From Danxiaibacter flavus (lineage in GTDB: Bacteria; Bacteroidota; Bacteroidia; Chitinophagales; Chitinophagaceae): a DNA stretch of 64,000 nt. The stretch spans positions 62,001 through 126,000 of the forward strand of contig NZ_JAULBC010000004.1 in assembly GCF_041060425.1 (NCBI RefSeq), given 5' to 3'. A model generated the notes under the pieces. The model was not told the origin of the DNA and made no database searches. It saw only the letters and a list, made by a program, of their open reading frames with translations. Position 1 is the first letter of the stretch, and every line of letters begins with the position of its first letter. This document shows positions 15,879 to 23,197 of the stretch, piece by piece. A program made the translations under genes and the position numbers.

Positions 15879-17093
15879 TCACCTCCTGCTCGCTATCAGT
15901 AAATTCAAATCTGTAAACTTCAGATCAAAGCGCTGACTGATGTAAAAATTGGTAAGATATCCTTTGTAGAGGTATACACCATTACGCATATTGAAATTGT
16001 GCCAGACCATTTCATCAAAACCGCCGGTGCTACTTGCATCCAGCAGCAAAGGCATTAGTACATTGCTGATGGCGTGGCTGGCCGTACGCGCAAAACCACT
16101 TGGAATATTGGGAACGCAATAATGAATTACACCATGTTTTTCAAATGTGGGATGTTCATGCGTAGTTATCTCGCTTGTTTCAAAACATCCGCCACGATCA
16201 ATGCTTACATCGATAATCACACTTCCGGAACGCATTGCCATTACCATTTCCTCTGTAACAACAATCGGGCTACGACCATTTTCATTACTCAATGCTCCCA
16301 CAGCTACTTCACAGGTCTTTAGCTGTTTCGCCAGAATCTTTGGTTCGATTACACTAGTCCAGACACGTACACCCAAATTATTTTGAAGGCGTTTCAGCCG
16401 ATACACGTTGTTATCAAACACTTTAACAGATGCACCAAGGGCCAATGCTGTTCTCGTTGCAAATTCGCCTACAACACCAGCACCGATAATGATGACTTTA
16501 GTTGGCGGAATACCGCTAATACCTCCCAGCAACACGCCTTTTCCGTTATTCGGGCTGCCCAGGTACTGACCAGCTATTAGCATAACGGCGCTACCTGCAA
16601 TTTCACTCATACTTCTAACGATGGGATAGGTACCACTGTCATCTTTCAGGTTTTCAAACCCAATTGCAGTAATACGTTTCTCCATCATCTTCTCAATAAA
16701 ATTCTTCTTTAAAACAGAGATATGTATGGGAGAAATGATGGTTTGATTCATCTGCAGGTGTGGCAGATCCTCATCCAGCACCGGCGCACTTTTTATTAAA
16801 ATAGGTGCTTTAAACACCGCTGATTTGTCGGAAACAATTCTGGCCCCGGCTTCGCTAAAATCCTTATCAGTATATTTACTTCCGTCGCCGGCTTTCGTTT
16901 CAACTATTACCTCGTGACCATTATTAACCAGCACACTTACAGCTTCGGGGATCAACGCTACACGGTTTTCATTAAATGCTGTTTCTTTGGGCAATCCTAT
17001 ATGTAGTCTCGCTCCCTGTGGCTTAATATCTAGTTTTTCTTCTAAAGTCTCGTAACTGAAAGAGGAACTGATGATTGGTTTCGACGTAGCCAT
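15879..17093 (-). CDS. ald: Alanine dehydrogenase
   Basis: 404 residues. The N-terminal half has LHIGLPKETAFNENRVALIPEAV, the PNT/alanine-dehydrogenase entry motif. The NAD-binding Rossmann fold shows IIGAGVVGEFATRTALALGASVKVFD. Downstream are RSGSVIIDVSIDRGGCFETS and the C-terminal VPNIPSGFARTASHAISN. It interconverts L-alanine and pyruvate plus ammonium with NAD. Bacteroidota orthologues have this extended 400-residue form. No partner gene shares its strand closely; tsaE is 71 bp upstream in the same orientation. Confidence 0.92.
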   Translation of the reverse strand: MATSKPIISSSFSYETLEEKLDIKPQGARLHIGLPKETAFNENRVALIPEAVSVLVNNGHEVIVETKAGDGSKYTDKDFSEAGARIVSDKSAVFKAPILIKSAPVLDEDLPHLQMNQTIISPIHISVLKKNFIEKMMEKRITAIGFENLKDDSGTYPIVRSMSEIAGSAVMLIAGQYLGSPNNGKGVLLGGISGIPPTKVIIIGAGVVGEFATRTALALGASVKVFDNNVYRLKRLQNNLGVRVWTSVIEPKILAKQLKTCEVAVGALSNENGRSPIVVTEEMVMAMRSGSVIIDVSIDRGGCFETSEITTHEHPTFEKHGVIHYCVPNIPSGFARTASHAISNVLMPLLLDASSTGGFDEMVWHNFNMRNGVYLYKGYLTNFYISQRFDLKFTDLNLLIASRR

Positions 17094-17164
17094 TAGAATT
17101 ATAAATAATTGATATATTGCATTAACGGTTAAAATTAATCAATTAAACCGAACATCGAAACGAA

Positions 17165-17578
17165 TTAGGCATTCACTGTCAGCAACCTGTTTTCATGGTC
17201 GGTCGCTTTCAGGTAAACATTGAATACTTTTTCAGGTAGAATATTTTCTGCTTTTTCCGGCCATTCAACAAAACAATAATTCCCGCTCAACAAACAGTCT
17301 TCAATACCTGCCTGGATAGCTTCTTCTTCGTCGCGCATGCGATACCAATCCATATGATAAATGGCACCCGCTATGGGACTATTATATTCATTGATGATGG
17401 CAAACGTAGGACTGCTAATAGCTTGCTTAACACCAAGCTGCTCACAAAGCGCATGAATAACCGTTGTTTTACCAGCTCCCATTTCGCCATGAAAAACCCA
17501 TACTTTGGTGTCCTTGCCTGCGTTCCACAAGCTTTGTACTGCTTCTTTGATTGTTGATAGGTTGAACTGTATGTCCAT
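17165..17578 (-). CDS. tsaE: tRNA threonylcarbamoyladenosine biosynthesis ATPase TsaE
   Basis: 137 residues, the usual size. P-loop GEMGAGKTT near residue 31, a switch segment SSPTFAIINEY near 54-64, and MDWYRM with a conserved Asp near 76 mark the family. TsaE drives turnover of the TsaB-TsaD complex that makes t6A on ANN-decoding tRNAs. TACGTTTG lies 4 nt before the ATG, so the mRNA is probably leaderless. The ald gene follows on the same strand and may be co-transcribed. Confidence 0.93.
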   Translation of the reverse strand: MDIQFNLSTIKEAVQSLWNAGKDTKVWVFHGEMGAGKTTVIHALCEQLGVKQAISSPTFAIINEYNSPIAGAIYHMDWYRMRDEEEAIQAGIEDCLLSGNYCFVEWPEKAENILPEKVFNVYLKATDHENRLLTVNA

Positions 17579-17582
17579 TTGG

Positions 17583-17590
17583 CAAACGTA
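17583..17590 (-). promoter_or_regulatory. TAnnTTTG -7 element of tsaE
   Basis: The minus strand reads TACGTTTG, CCAA, ATG. Exact consensus with only 4 nt to the start codon. Confidence 0.65.
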
Positions 17591-17819
17591 CGATTTGGAC
17601 GGGGATTTTTTTGTTGGACCAGGATTTTGTCTGGACCAGGATTTTGTCTGGACCGGGATTTTTGGGATTAGGGGATTGGCAGGATTGCATTTATTGAGAA
17701 AGAAAAAGATGATCGGGATTTAACAAGAGTGTGAAGATAAACGCTCTCGCCTCTTTCACTATTGACTATTCACTATTGACTTCATTTTATTCACCAATCA
17801 CGATTTACGAAATTTTGTC

Positions 17820-17845
17820 GGGACCGGGATTTTTGGGATTAGGGG
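17820..17845 (+). other. Perfect G-quadruplex pattern in repeat unit 2
   Basis: Four G-runs of three or more on the plus strand separated by ACC, ATTTTT and ATTA (loops of 3, 6 and 4). A second perfect pattern lies at 18024-18058 in unit 3 with five such runs. Confidence 0.7.
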
Positions 17846-18023
17846 ATTGGCAGGATTGTATTTTGAGAAAGTAAAAGATGATCCGGATTTAGAGAGTCTG
17901 TGAAAAAAAACGCTCTCGCCTCTTTCACTATTGACCATTCACTATTGACTTCATTTTATTCACTGTTGACCAATCACGATTTACTTTTTGTTACCATGCT
18001 GCATTAATCTTCCAAATTTTGTC

Positions 18024-18058
18024 GGGACCGGGATTTTTGGGATTAGGGGATTAGCGGG
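18024..18058 (+). other. Perfect G-quadruplex pattern in repeat unit 3
   Basis: Five runs of GGG or GGGG separated by ACC, ATTTTT, ATTA and ATTAGC. Units 1 and 4 have GG in place of the first run and so only approximate the pattern. Confidence 0.7.
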
Positions 18059-18480
18059 ATTGGATTTATTGAGAAATGAAAAAAATGATCGGGATTTAAC
18101 AAGAGTGTGAAGATAAACGCTCTAGCCTCTTTCACTATTGACTATTCACTATTGACTTCATTTTATTCACGTTTTACTTTTTGTCACCATGCCGCATTAA
18201 TCTTCCAAATTTTGTCTGGACCGGGATTTTTGGGATTAGGGGATTGGCAGGATTGTATTTTGAGAAAGTAAAAGATGATCCGGATTTAGAGAGTCTATGA
18301 AAAAAAACGCTCTCGCCTCTTTCACTATTGACCATTCACTATTGACCTTTTTTGCTACCATGCTGCATTAATCCCTAAAAAAATAATTGTTTTGCAACGA
18401 CGTAATAAAGATATTCCGTGTATAGGTCCATAGCTTTTTTGGAGTGATTTAATTTCGCAATTGGAATTAAACCACATTTT

Positions 18481-20601
18481 ATGGAAAAAGTTAGCTGGAA
18501 GGTTGAAGGGATGAGCTGCACAAATTGCGCATTGACGGTTCATAAATACCTGGAGGAAAAAGGCGCCAATAATGTGAAAGTGAATTTTATTGGCGGTGAT
18601 GTGAGTTTTGATCTGAACGGAAAATCTACAAAAAAAGATATAGCTACAGGAATTGAAGGACTGGGATACCACGTGGTTTCGGACGAAAAACTGGCAATAC
18701 CACGAAAAAAGAGATTATTTAAAAACCACTTTCAGCGTTTTGTATTTTGCCTGATTTTTACCATCCCCTTATTCCTCAACCATATTTTGCCGTTTCATAT
18801 TCATTTTCTAATGAACCCGTATGTACAACTGGCTTTAACAATTCCAGTGTATATAGTTGGAATGGATTTCTTTGGGCGGAGTGCGATAAGGAGCCTTTGG
18901 AAAGGTATTCCGAATATGAACGTGCTTATTGCGCTGGGTGCCACTGCAGCGTTTGGTTACAGTCTTTACGGATTGATCATCGGACAATCAGAAAAATACA
19001 TGTTTTTTGAAACTGCAGCAACGATTCTTACGCTGGTATTCCTGGGTAACTGGCTTGAGGATAAATCTGTGGAAACCACGCAGGCGGCATTAAGAAAATT
19101 AGCCGTGTCACAAAAGATCATGGCTAATATGATTGCATACGACGATCAGCACAATGAACATATTTTTCCGGTTGAAAGTACCAGCCTCAAAGTTGGGGAT
19201 CTTATTCTGGTAAAAACCGGGGAACACGTGCCGATGGATTGCAAGATTTTATGGGGTGATGCAAGTATGAATGAATCAATCATAACAGGAGAAAGTGCTC
19301 CCGTTGACAAAAAAATGAACGACCGCCTGATCGGTGGAAGTATATTGGAAAGCGGAACGATTAAAGCGTATGTTACCGCAGTTGGTGAGGATACTGTAAT
19401 GAGCAACATTTTAAAAATGGTAAAGGAAGCGCAGGCAGAAAAACCTCCCGTACAGCAGCTTGCTGACCAGATAAGTGCGGTATTTGTTCCGAGTGTTCTG
19501 ATTATTTCGCTTATCACTTTCACATTAAATTTATCATACGGGCACCACGATTTTGCAACAAGTCTGATGCGCGCGATAGCAGTGCTGGTTATTGCCTGTC
19601 CCTGCGCGATGGGATTGGCAACCCCTGCCGCGATAGCTGTTGGTTTGGGCAGAGCGGCAAAAAATGGCGTATTGTTCAAGAATGCAAAAAGCCTGGAAAT
19701 ATTTAAAAATATTAAACAAGTTGTCTTCGATAAGACGGGTACGTTAACAACCGGTCAATTTACGATTACTGAATATAAATTGCTTAGCAGTGATATTGAC
19801 GATAATGCTTTTAAACGCATCGCTTATTCACTTGAACGTTATTCAAATCACCCCGTCGGAAAAGCAATAGCCAAAGAATGGAAGGTAAAGGACGAGATCA
19901 GCTGGGCTTCCATTGAAGAAGTCAAAGGACTTGGCATGAAAGCGACTGATAAAGAAGGGAACAACTACGTTGCAGGTTCATTTAAAGTCGCTGAAAATTA
20001 CCTCAACGATCACCAACGAAGTGTATATATTATAAAAAATAACGAGCTGATTGGCTGGATAGATGTGGCTGATGAATTGAGACCTGAAGCTAAACAAGTG
20101 GTTAGCGCATTACATGCAAGAAATATTACAACCATTTTACTGAGCGGCGATAAAAAAGAAAAATGTGATGCTGTGGCAAAACAGCTAGGCATAGATGAAG
20201 TAATTGCAGAACAAACGCCTGCACAAAAATTAGAAAAGGTTGCGGCATTTAATGCGGAAGCCCCTACTGCTATGGTTGGCGATGGCATTAACGATGCACC
20301 GGCGCTTGCTAAAGCAACTGTAGGAATTTCTTTGAGTGATGCAACACAGGTTGCCATGCAAAGTGCACAGGTGGTGTTGATGAATCACGGATTAAAAAAT
20401 CTGCCGTTATCACTTGGTTTAGGTAAACACACTTACGTCACAATCAAACAAAACCTGTTCTGGGCATTCGCTTATAATATTGTCGCTATTCCTGTAGCGG
20501 CGCTCGGTTTCCTTAGCCCAACTTTCGGTGCATTGGTTATGGGTATGAGTGATGTTGTGTTGGCTGTTAATTCAGTCAGATTAAACTGGAAAAAAGTTTA
20601 A
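18481..20601 (+). CDS. copA: Copper-type heavy-metal-translocating P-type ATPase
   Basis: 706 residues. One N-terminal metal-binding domain carries GMSCTNC (Cys13, Cys16). Then come membrane helices, the actuator TGES (ITGESAPVDKK), the transmembrane ion-binding CPC (residues 373-375), the phosphorylation motif DKTGTLTTG (Asp417), the nucleotide-binding SNHPVGKAI, and the hinge GDGINDAPALA. The CPC core and MSCTNC fit the Cu(I) subgroup (P1B-1); silver or other soft metals cannot be excluded. It exports the ion from the cytoplasm. It stands alone with no chaperone or regulator alongside. A GTGCAAATG repeat starts at the stop codon. Confidence 0.92.
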   Translation: MEKVSWKVEGMSCTNCALTVHKYLEEKGANNVKVNFIGGDVSFDLNGKSTKKDIATGIEGLGYHVVSDEKLAIPRKKRLFKNHFQRFVFCLIFTIPLFLNHILPFHIHFLMNPYVQLALTIPVYIVGMDFFGRSAIRSLWKGIPNMNVLIALGATAAFGYSLYGLIIGQSEKYMFFETAATILTLVFLGNWLEDKSVETTQAALRKLAVSQKIMANMIAYDDQHNEHIFPVESTSLKVGDLILVKTGEHVPMDCKILWGDASMNESIITGESAPVDKKMNDRLIGGSILESGTIKAYVTAVGEDTVMSNILKMVKEAQAEKPPVQQLADQISAVFVPSVLIISLITFTLNLSYGHHDFATSLMRAIAVLVIACPCAMGLATPAAIAVGLGRAAKNGVLFKNAKSLEIFKNIKQVVFDKTGTLTTGQFTITEYKLLSSDIDDNAFKRIAYSLERYSNHPVGKAIAKEWKVKDEISWASIEEVKGLGMKATDKEGNNYVAGSFKVAENYLNDHQRSVYIIKNNELIGWIDVADELRPEAKQVVSALHARNITTILLSGDKKEKCDAVAKQLGIDEVIAEQTPAQKLEKVAAFNAEAPTAMVGDGINDAPALAKATVGISLSDATQVAMQSAQVVLMNHGLKNLPLSLGLGKHTYVTIKQNLFWAFAYNIVAIPVAALGFLSPTFGALVMGMSDVVLAVNSVRLNWKKV

Positions 20602-20880
20602 TAAATGTGCAAATGAGGAAATGTGCGAATATGCGAATGAAGGGCCGCAAATTACTCCGTTTGCTAATTGATACATTCGCGCCTTTTTAAACAGATGCCG
20701 TTACGCAAATGTGCAAATGAGGAAATGTGCGAATATGCGAATGAAGGAACAATAAATTACCGGGCTTCCCAATTGATACATTCGCGCCTTTTTAAACATA
20801 TGCCGTCAGGCATTTGCACATCCTCTCAGTTGCACATTTGCACATTCGCACATCCGCCCATTTGCACATTCACAAATTCT
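20600..20880. repeat. GTGCAAATG-family tandem and inverted repeats between copA and recQ
   Basis: Directly after the copA stop, AAATGTGCAAATGAGGAAAT and GTGCGAATATGCGAATG occur at 20603 and again at 20707 (period 104 bp, together with ATTGATACATTCGCGCC and TTTTTAAACA). At 20810-20875 the same words return in reverse complement (CATTTGCACAT, TTGCACATTCGCACATC) up to the recQ promoter. The 313-bp gap carries no gene. Confidence 0.85.
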
Positions 20881-20900
20881 CGCATTCCCCCATTCTCATT

Positions 20901-20908
20901 TACCTTTG
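20901..20908 (+). promoter_or_regulatory. TAnnTTTG -7 element of recQ
   Basis: TACCTTTG, CCCTTC, ATG at 20915. Same spacing as for the ABC ATPase gene. Confidence 0.65.
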
Positions 20909-20914
20909 CCCTTC

Positions 20915-22816
20915 ATGCATCCTGAAGAAATACTGCAACAATATTGGGGTTACAATGCGTTTCGTGGCCGGCAAAAGGACATTATAGAAAATGTTCTGCT
21001 AGGAAACGATACACTTGCGCTGTTGCCAACAGGCGGGGGCAAATCTATTTGCTACCAGGTTCCTGCATTAATGATGGATGGCGTTTGCCTGGTGATCAGC
21101 CCATTAATTGCTTTAATGAAGGATCAGGTAGCTAATTTATTGAGCCGCGATATTACTGCTGCAGCGATCTACAGCGGCATGACTTTTTATGAAGTACAAA
21201 AGACGCTGGAAGATGCCGTTGACGAAAACATTCGCTTTTTATATGTCTCGCCGGAACGTCTTGAAACCGCTGTTTTTAAAGAATACCTTGCCGATATGTC
21301 TGTCAACCTCATTGCTGTTGACGAAGCGCATTGCATCTCGCAATGGGGATATGATTTTCGGCCACCTTATCTGCGAATTGCAGCCTTAAGGCACGAGCTG
21401 CCCAACGTACCTATCCTTGCCGTTACGGCTTCTGCGACGCCCCTGGTTGAAAAAGACATTATTGATAAACTTCTGCTGAAAGAGGTTTCTACTTTTAGGC
21501 AGTCTTTTATTCGTCCGAATATCTCTTACAGTGTTTTTAAAGTTGACAGTAAGATCAATAAACTACAGGAGATCTTAACGAATGTAGGCGGTTCGTCAAT
21601 TGTGTATTGCAAGAGCAGGAAGTTAACACGGGATGTTGCACTGTTACTTCAAATGGCCAGCATTTCCGCAGATCATTATCATGCCGGTCTTACACAAGAA
21701 GAACGGGCTACAAAACAAGATGCATGGCAGCGGAATAAAACACGGGTGATGGTTTGTACAAATGCCTTTGGTATGGGCATTGACAAACCAGATGTTCGTA
21801 CTGTAATACATTATGATTCCCCTGATTGCCTTGAAAACTATTACCAGGAAGCAGGGCGTGCAGGAAGAGATGGTAAGAGGTCTTATGCTGTTTTACTTTA
21901 CCAGTCTGAAGATATAACAACACTAGAGGCCATGCCCGATGTGAAGTATCCTGACATCTATTCCATCAAGAAAGTTTACCAGGCGCTGGCAGATTTTTTA
22001 CAGGTACCGGTTGGTATTGGAGAAGGCAATTTTTACGATTTCGATCTGAATGAGTTTATCCGGAACTTCAAGCTGGAGCCCCAACTCGTTATCAATGTTT
22101 TGAAAGTATTGGAACAGGAAGGTTATGTGTCTTTTAATGAGACGATTTTTTTACCATCCAAAGTGGTATTCACTGCTCCAAAAGCTCTGCTTGAAGATTT
22201 TGAAAACGCTCACCCGGATCTTGAACCTGTGATGAAATGCCTGCTGCGAACATACCAGGGCATTTATGACAACCGCGTATCAGTGTTCGAAAAACAAATA
22301 GCCAAACTTGCAAGACTTCCACTAGAGAGGGTTTTTAAAGATTTAAAACAACTGCAGGCATTTGGCATTATTGAATACTTGCCGCAAAAAGATACTCCTC
22401 AATTAAATTTCATTACCAATCGCGCGCCTGCTGAATTTCTCTACATAGATCAAAGAAACTATCTTCTACGCAAAAAGCAATATGAAGAGAGAGTTCAGGC
22501 AATGCTTTCTTACATCAGGTTAAGAAAAGATTGCCGGAGTACATACATCGCCCGGTATTTCGGCGACACTGATATCAGTGATTGTGGGGTTTGTGATAAT
22601 TGCCTGCACAAAAAAAATACGGAACTCATATCAACCGAAATGAAGAACATAGCGGATCGCATATTTATGCACTTAGATGCAAATGAAATGCCGGTCAACA
22701 CATTAATTGCCCAATTCCGTGATGTCTCAAAAGATAAAATATGGCAGGTACTTAATTTTCTTCAATCCGAAAGCAAAATCAAGATAAGTGATGTGGGAAT
22801 AGTGAGGAAGCTGTGA
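20915..22816 (+). CDS. recQ: ATP-dependent DNA helicase RecQ
   Basis: 633 residues from the ATG at 20915; the in-frame TTG at 20906 falls within the promoter element. Superfamily 2 helicase motifs: FRGRQKDII (motif 0), Walker A LLPTGGGKS (Lys43), DEAH at 136-139 followed by CISQWGYDFR, TASATP, and motif VI YYQEAGRAGRDG. The RecQ zinc cluster is CRSTYIARYFGD ... CGVCDNC near 535-560. The tail is a winged-helix-like segment, and no HRDC domain is obvious. It unwinds DNA 3' to 5' in recombination and fork repair. The stop codon TGA lies inside a GCTGTGAGCTAT word. Confidence 0.95.
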   Translation: MHPEEILQQYWGYNAFRGRQKDIIENVLLGNDTLALLPTGGGKSICYQVPALMMDGVCLVISPLIALMKDQVANLLSRDITAAAIYSGMTFYEVQKTLEDAVDENIRFLYVSPERLETAVFKEYLADMSVNLIAVDEAHCISQWGYDFRPPYLRIAALRHELPNVPILAVTASATPLVEKDIIDKLLLKEVSTFRQSFIRPNISYSVFKVDSKINKLQEILTNVGGSSIVYCKSRKLTRDVALLLQMASISADHYHAGLTQEERATKQDAWQRNKTRVMVCTNAFGMGIDKPDVRTVIHYDSPDCLENYYQEAGRAGRDGKRSYAVLLYQSEDITTLEAMPDVKYPDIYSIKKVYQALADFLQVPVGIGEGNFYDFDLNEFIRNFKLEPQLVINVLKVLEQEGYVSFNETIFLPSKVVFTAPKALLEDFENAHPDLEPVMKCLLRTYQGIYDNRVSVFEKQIAKLARLPLERVFKDLKQLQAFGIIEYLPQKDTPQLNFITNRAPAEFLYIDQRNYLLRKKQYEERVQAMLSYIRLRKDCRSTYIARYFGDTDISDCGVCDNCLHKKNTELISTEMKNIADRIFMHLDANEMPVNTLIAQFRDVSKDKIWQVLNFLQSESKIKISDVGIVRKL

Positions 22817-22872
22817 GCTATCGGCTGTCAGCTACTAGCTATTAGCTATCAGCTTTCAGCCGTCAGCATTCT
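22811..22872. repeat. AGCT-family repeat spanning the recQ stop codon
   Basis: GCTGTGAGCTATCGGCTGTC and CTATTAGCTATCAGCTTTCA words begin inside the last recQ codons, so TGA is part of the repeat. Confidence 0.85.
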
Positions 22873-22993
22873 CACCAAGGCAATCGACTACAGGCTTGAT
22901 GCTTTATGCTACCCAATAGAAATCTCTTTTAAAATTCAATGTTCATAGATCATCAACTTCCTTTTATGACCAATCTAGTATCTCCACATAAAA

Positions 22994-23195
22994 AATCCAA
23001 TCAATCCCCTAATCCCACAAATCCTGGTCAAGAATCCCTATCCAAATTAAAAAGCCCGAAGAAATCGCTTCCTCCGGACCTTTTTATTCATCATGCAGAA
23101 ACTCCTTGTAGCTATGAGCTATCAGCTATTAGCTTTCAGCTTCCTAACTCAGCAATGTAAATCCCACAAATCCAATAAATCATCTAAATCCTTGG
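22994..23195. repeat. AATCCC and AGCT repeat words in the recQ/TonB-barrel gap
   Basis: The 381-bp convergent gap contains AATCAATCCCCTAATCCCAC (22994-23040), an AGCT array at 23107-23147 (GAGCTATCAGCTATTAGC), and AATCCCACAAATCCAATAAA at 23160-23190. On the minus strand the last reads as GGATTT words starting just after the stop of the barrel gene. No coding sequence is seen. Confidence 0.75.
23049..23087 (+). terminator. Possible degraded terminator downstream of recQ
   Basis: AAAAAGCCCGAAG faces CTTCCTCCGGACCTTTTT with imperfect pairing in the middle; T-runs occur on both strands. Weak but well placed between convergent genes. Confidence 0.45.
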
Positions 23196-23197
23196 TA

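Larger units (their letters stand above)
17590..18375. repeat. Higher-order A-B-A-B repeat with GGGATT and CACTATTGAC words
   Basis: Four units begin with TTTTGTCKGGACCGGGATTT at 17642, 17813, 18017 and 18210. Units 1 and 3 share GATCGGGATTTAACAAGAGT; units 2 and 4 share GATCCGGATTTAGAGAGTCT and a run of A. All then carry CGCTCTMGCCTCTTTCACTA and ATTGACYATTCACTATTGAC sub-repeats. The dimer, not the monomer, was evidently the last unit duplicated. A degenerate start (GGACCAGGATTTTGTCT) lies at about 17598-17650. It fills the 902-bp divergent gap between tsaE and the P-ATPase. Confidence 0.88.

Noticed and set aside
17642..18375. CRISPR array
   Set aside because: Units are 170-205 bp and similar throughout; there are no short identical repeats with unique spacers and no cas genes.
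17642..18375. Telomere-like GGGATTAGGG repeat
   Set aside because: The word resembles telomeric repeats but occurs once per unit, internally, on what appears to be an ordinary chromosome segment.
20668..20925. 85-codon frame across the copA-recQ gap
   Set aside because: It is made entirely of repeat words and runs into the recQ start in another frame.
22809..22872. AGCT array as a classical terminator
   Set aside because: It lacks a single stable stem with a T-run; several mutually exclusive foldings exist, so it was listed as a repeat only.
22939..23160. 73-codon frame between recQ and the barrel gene
   Set aside because: Consists of AATCCC and AGCT repeat words; no protein pattern.
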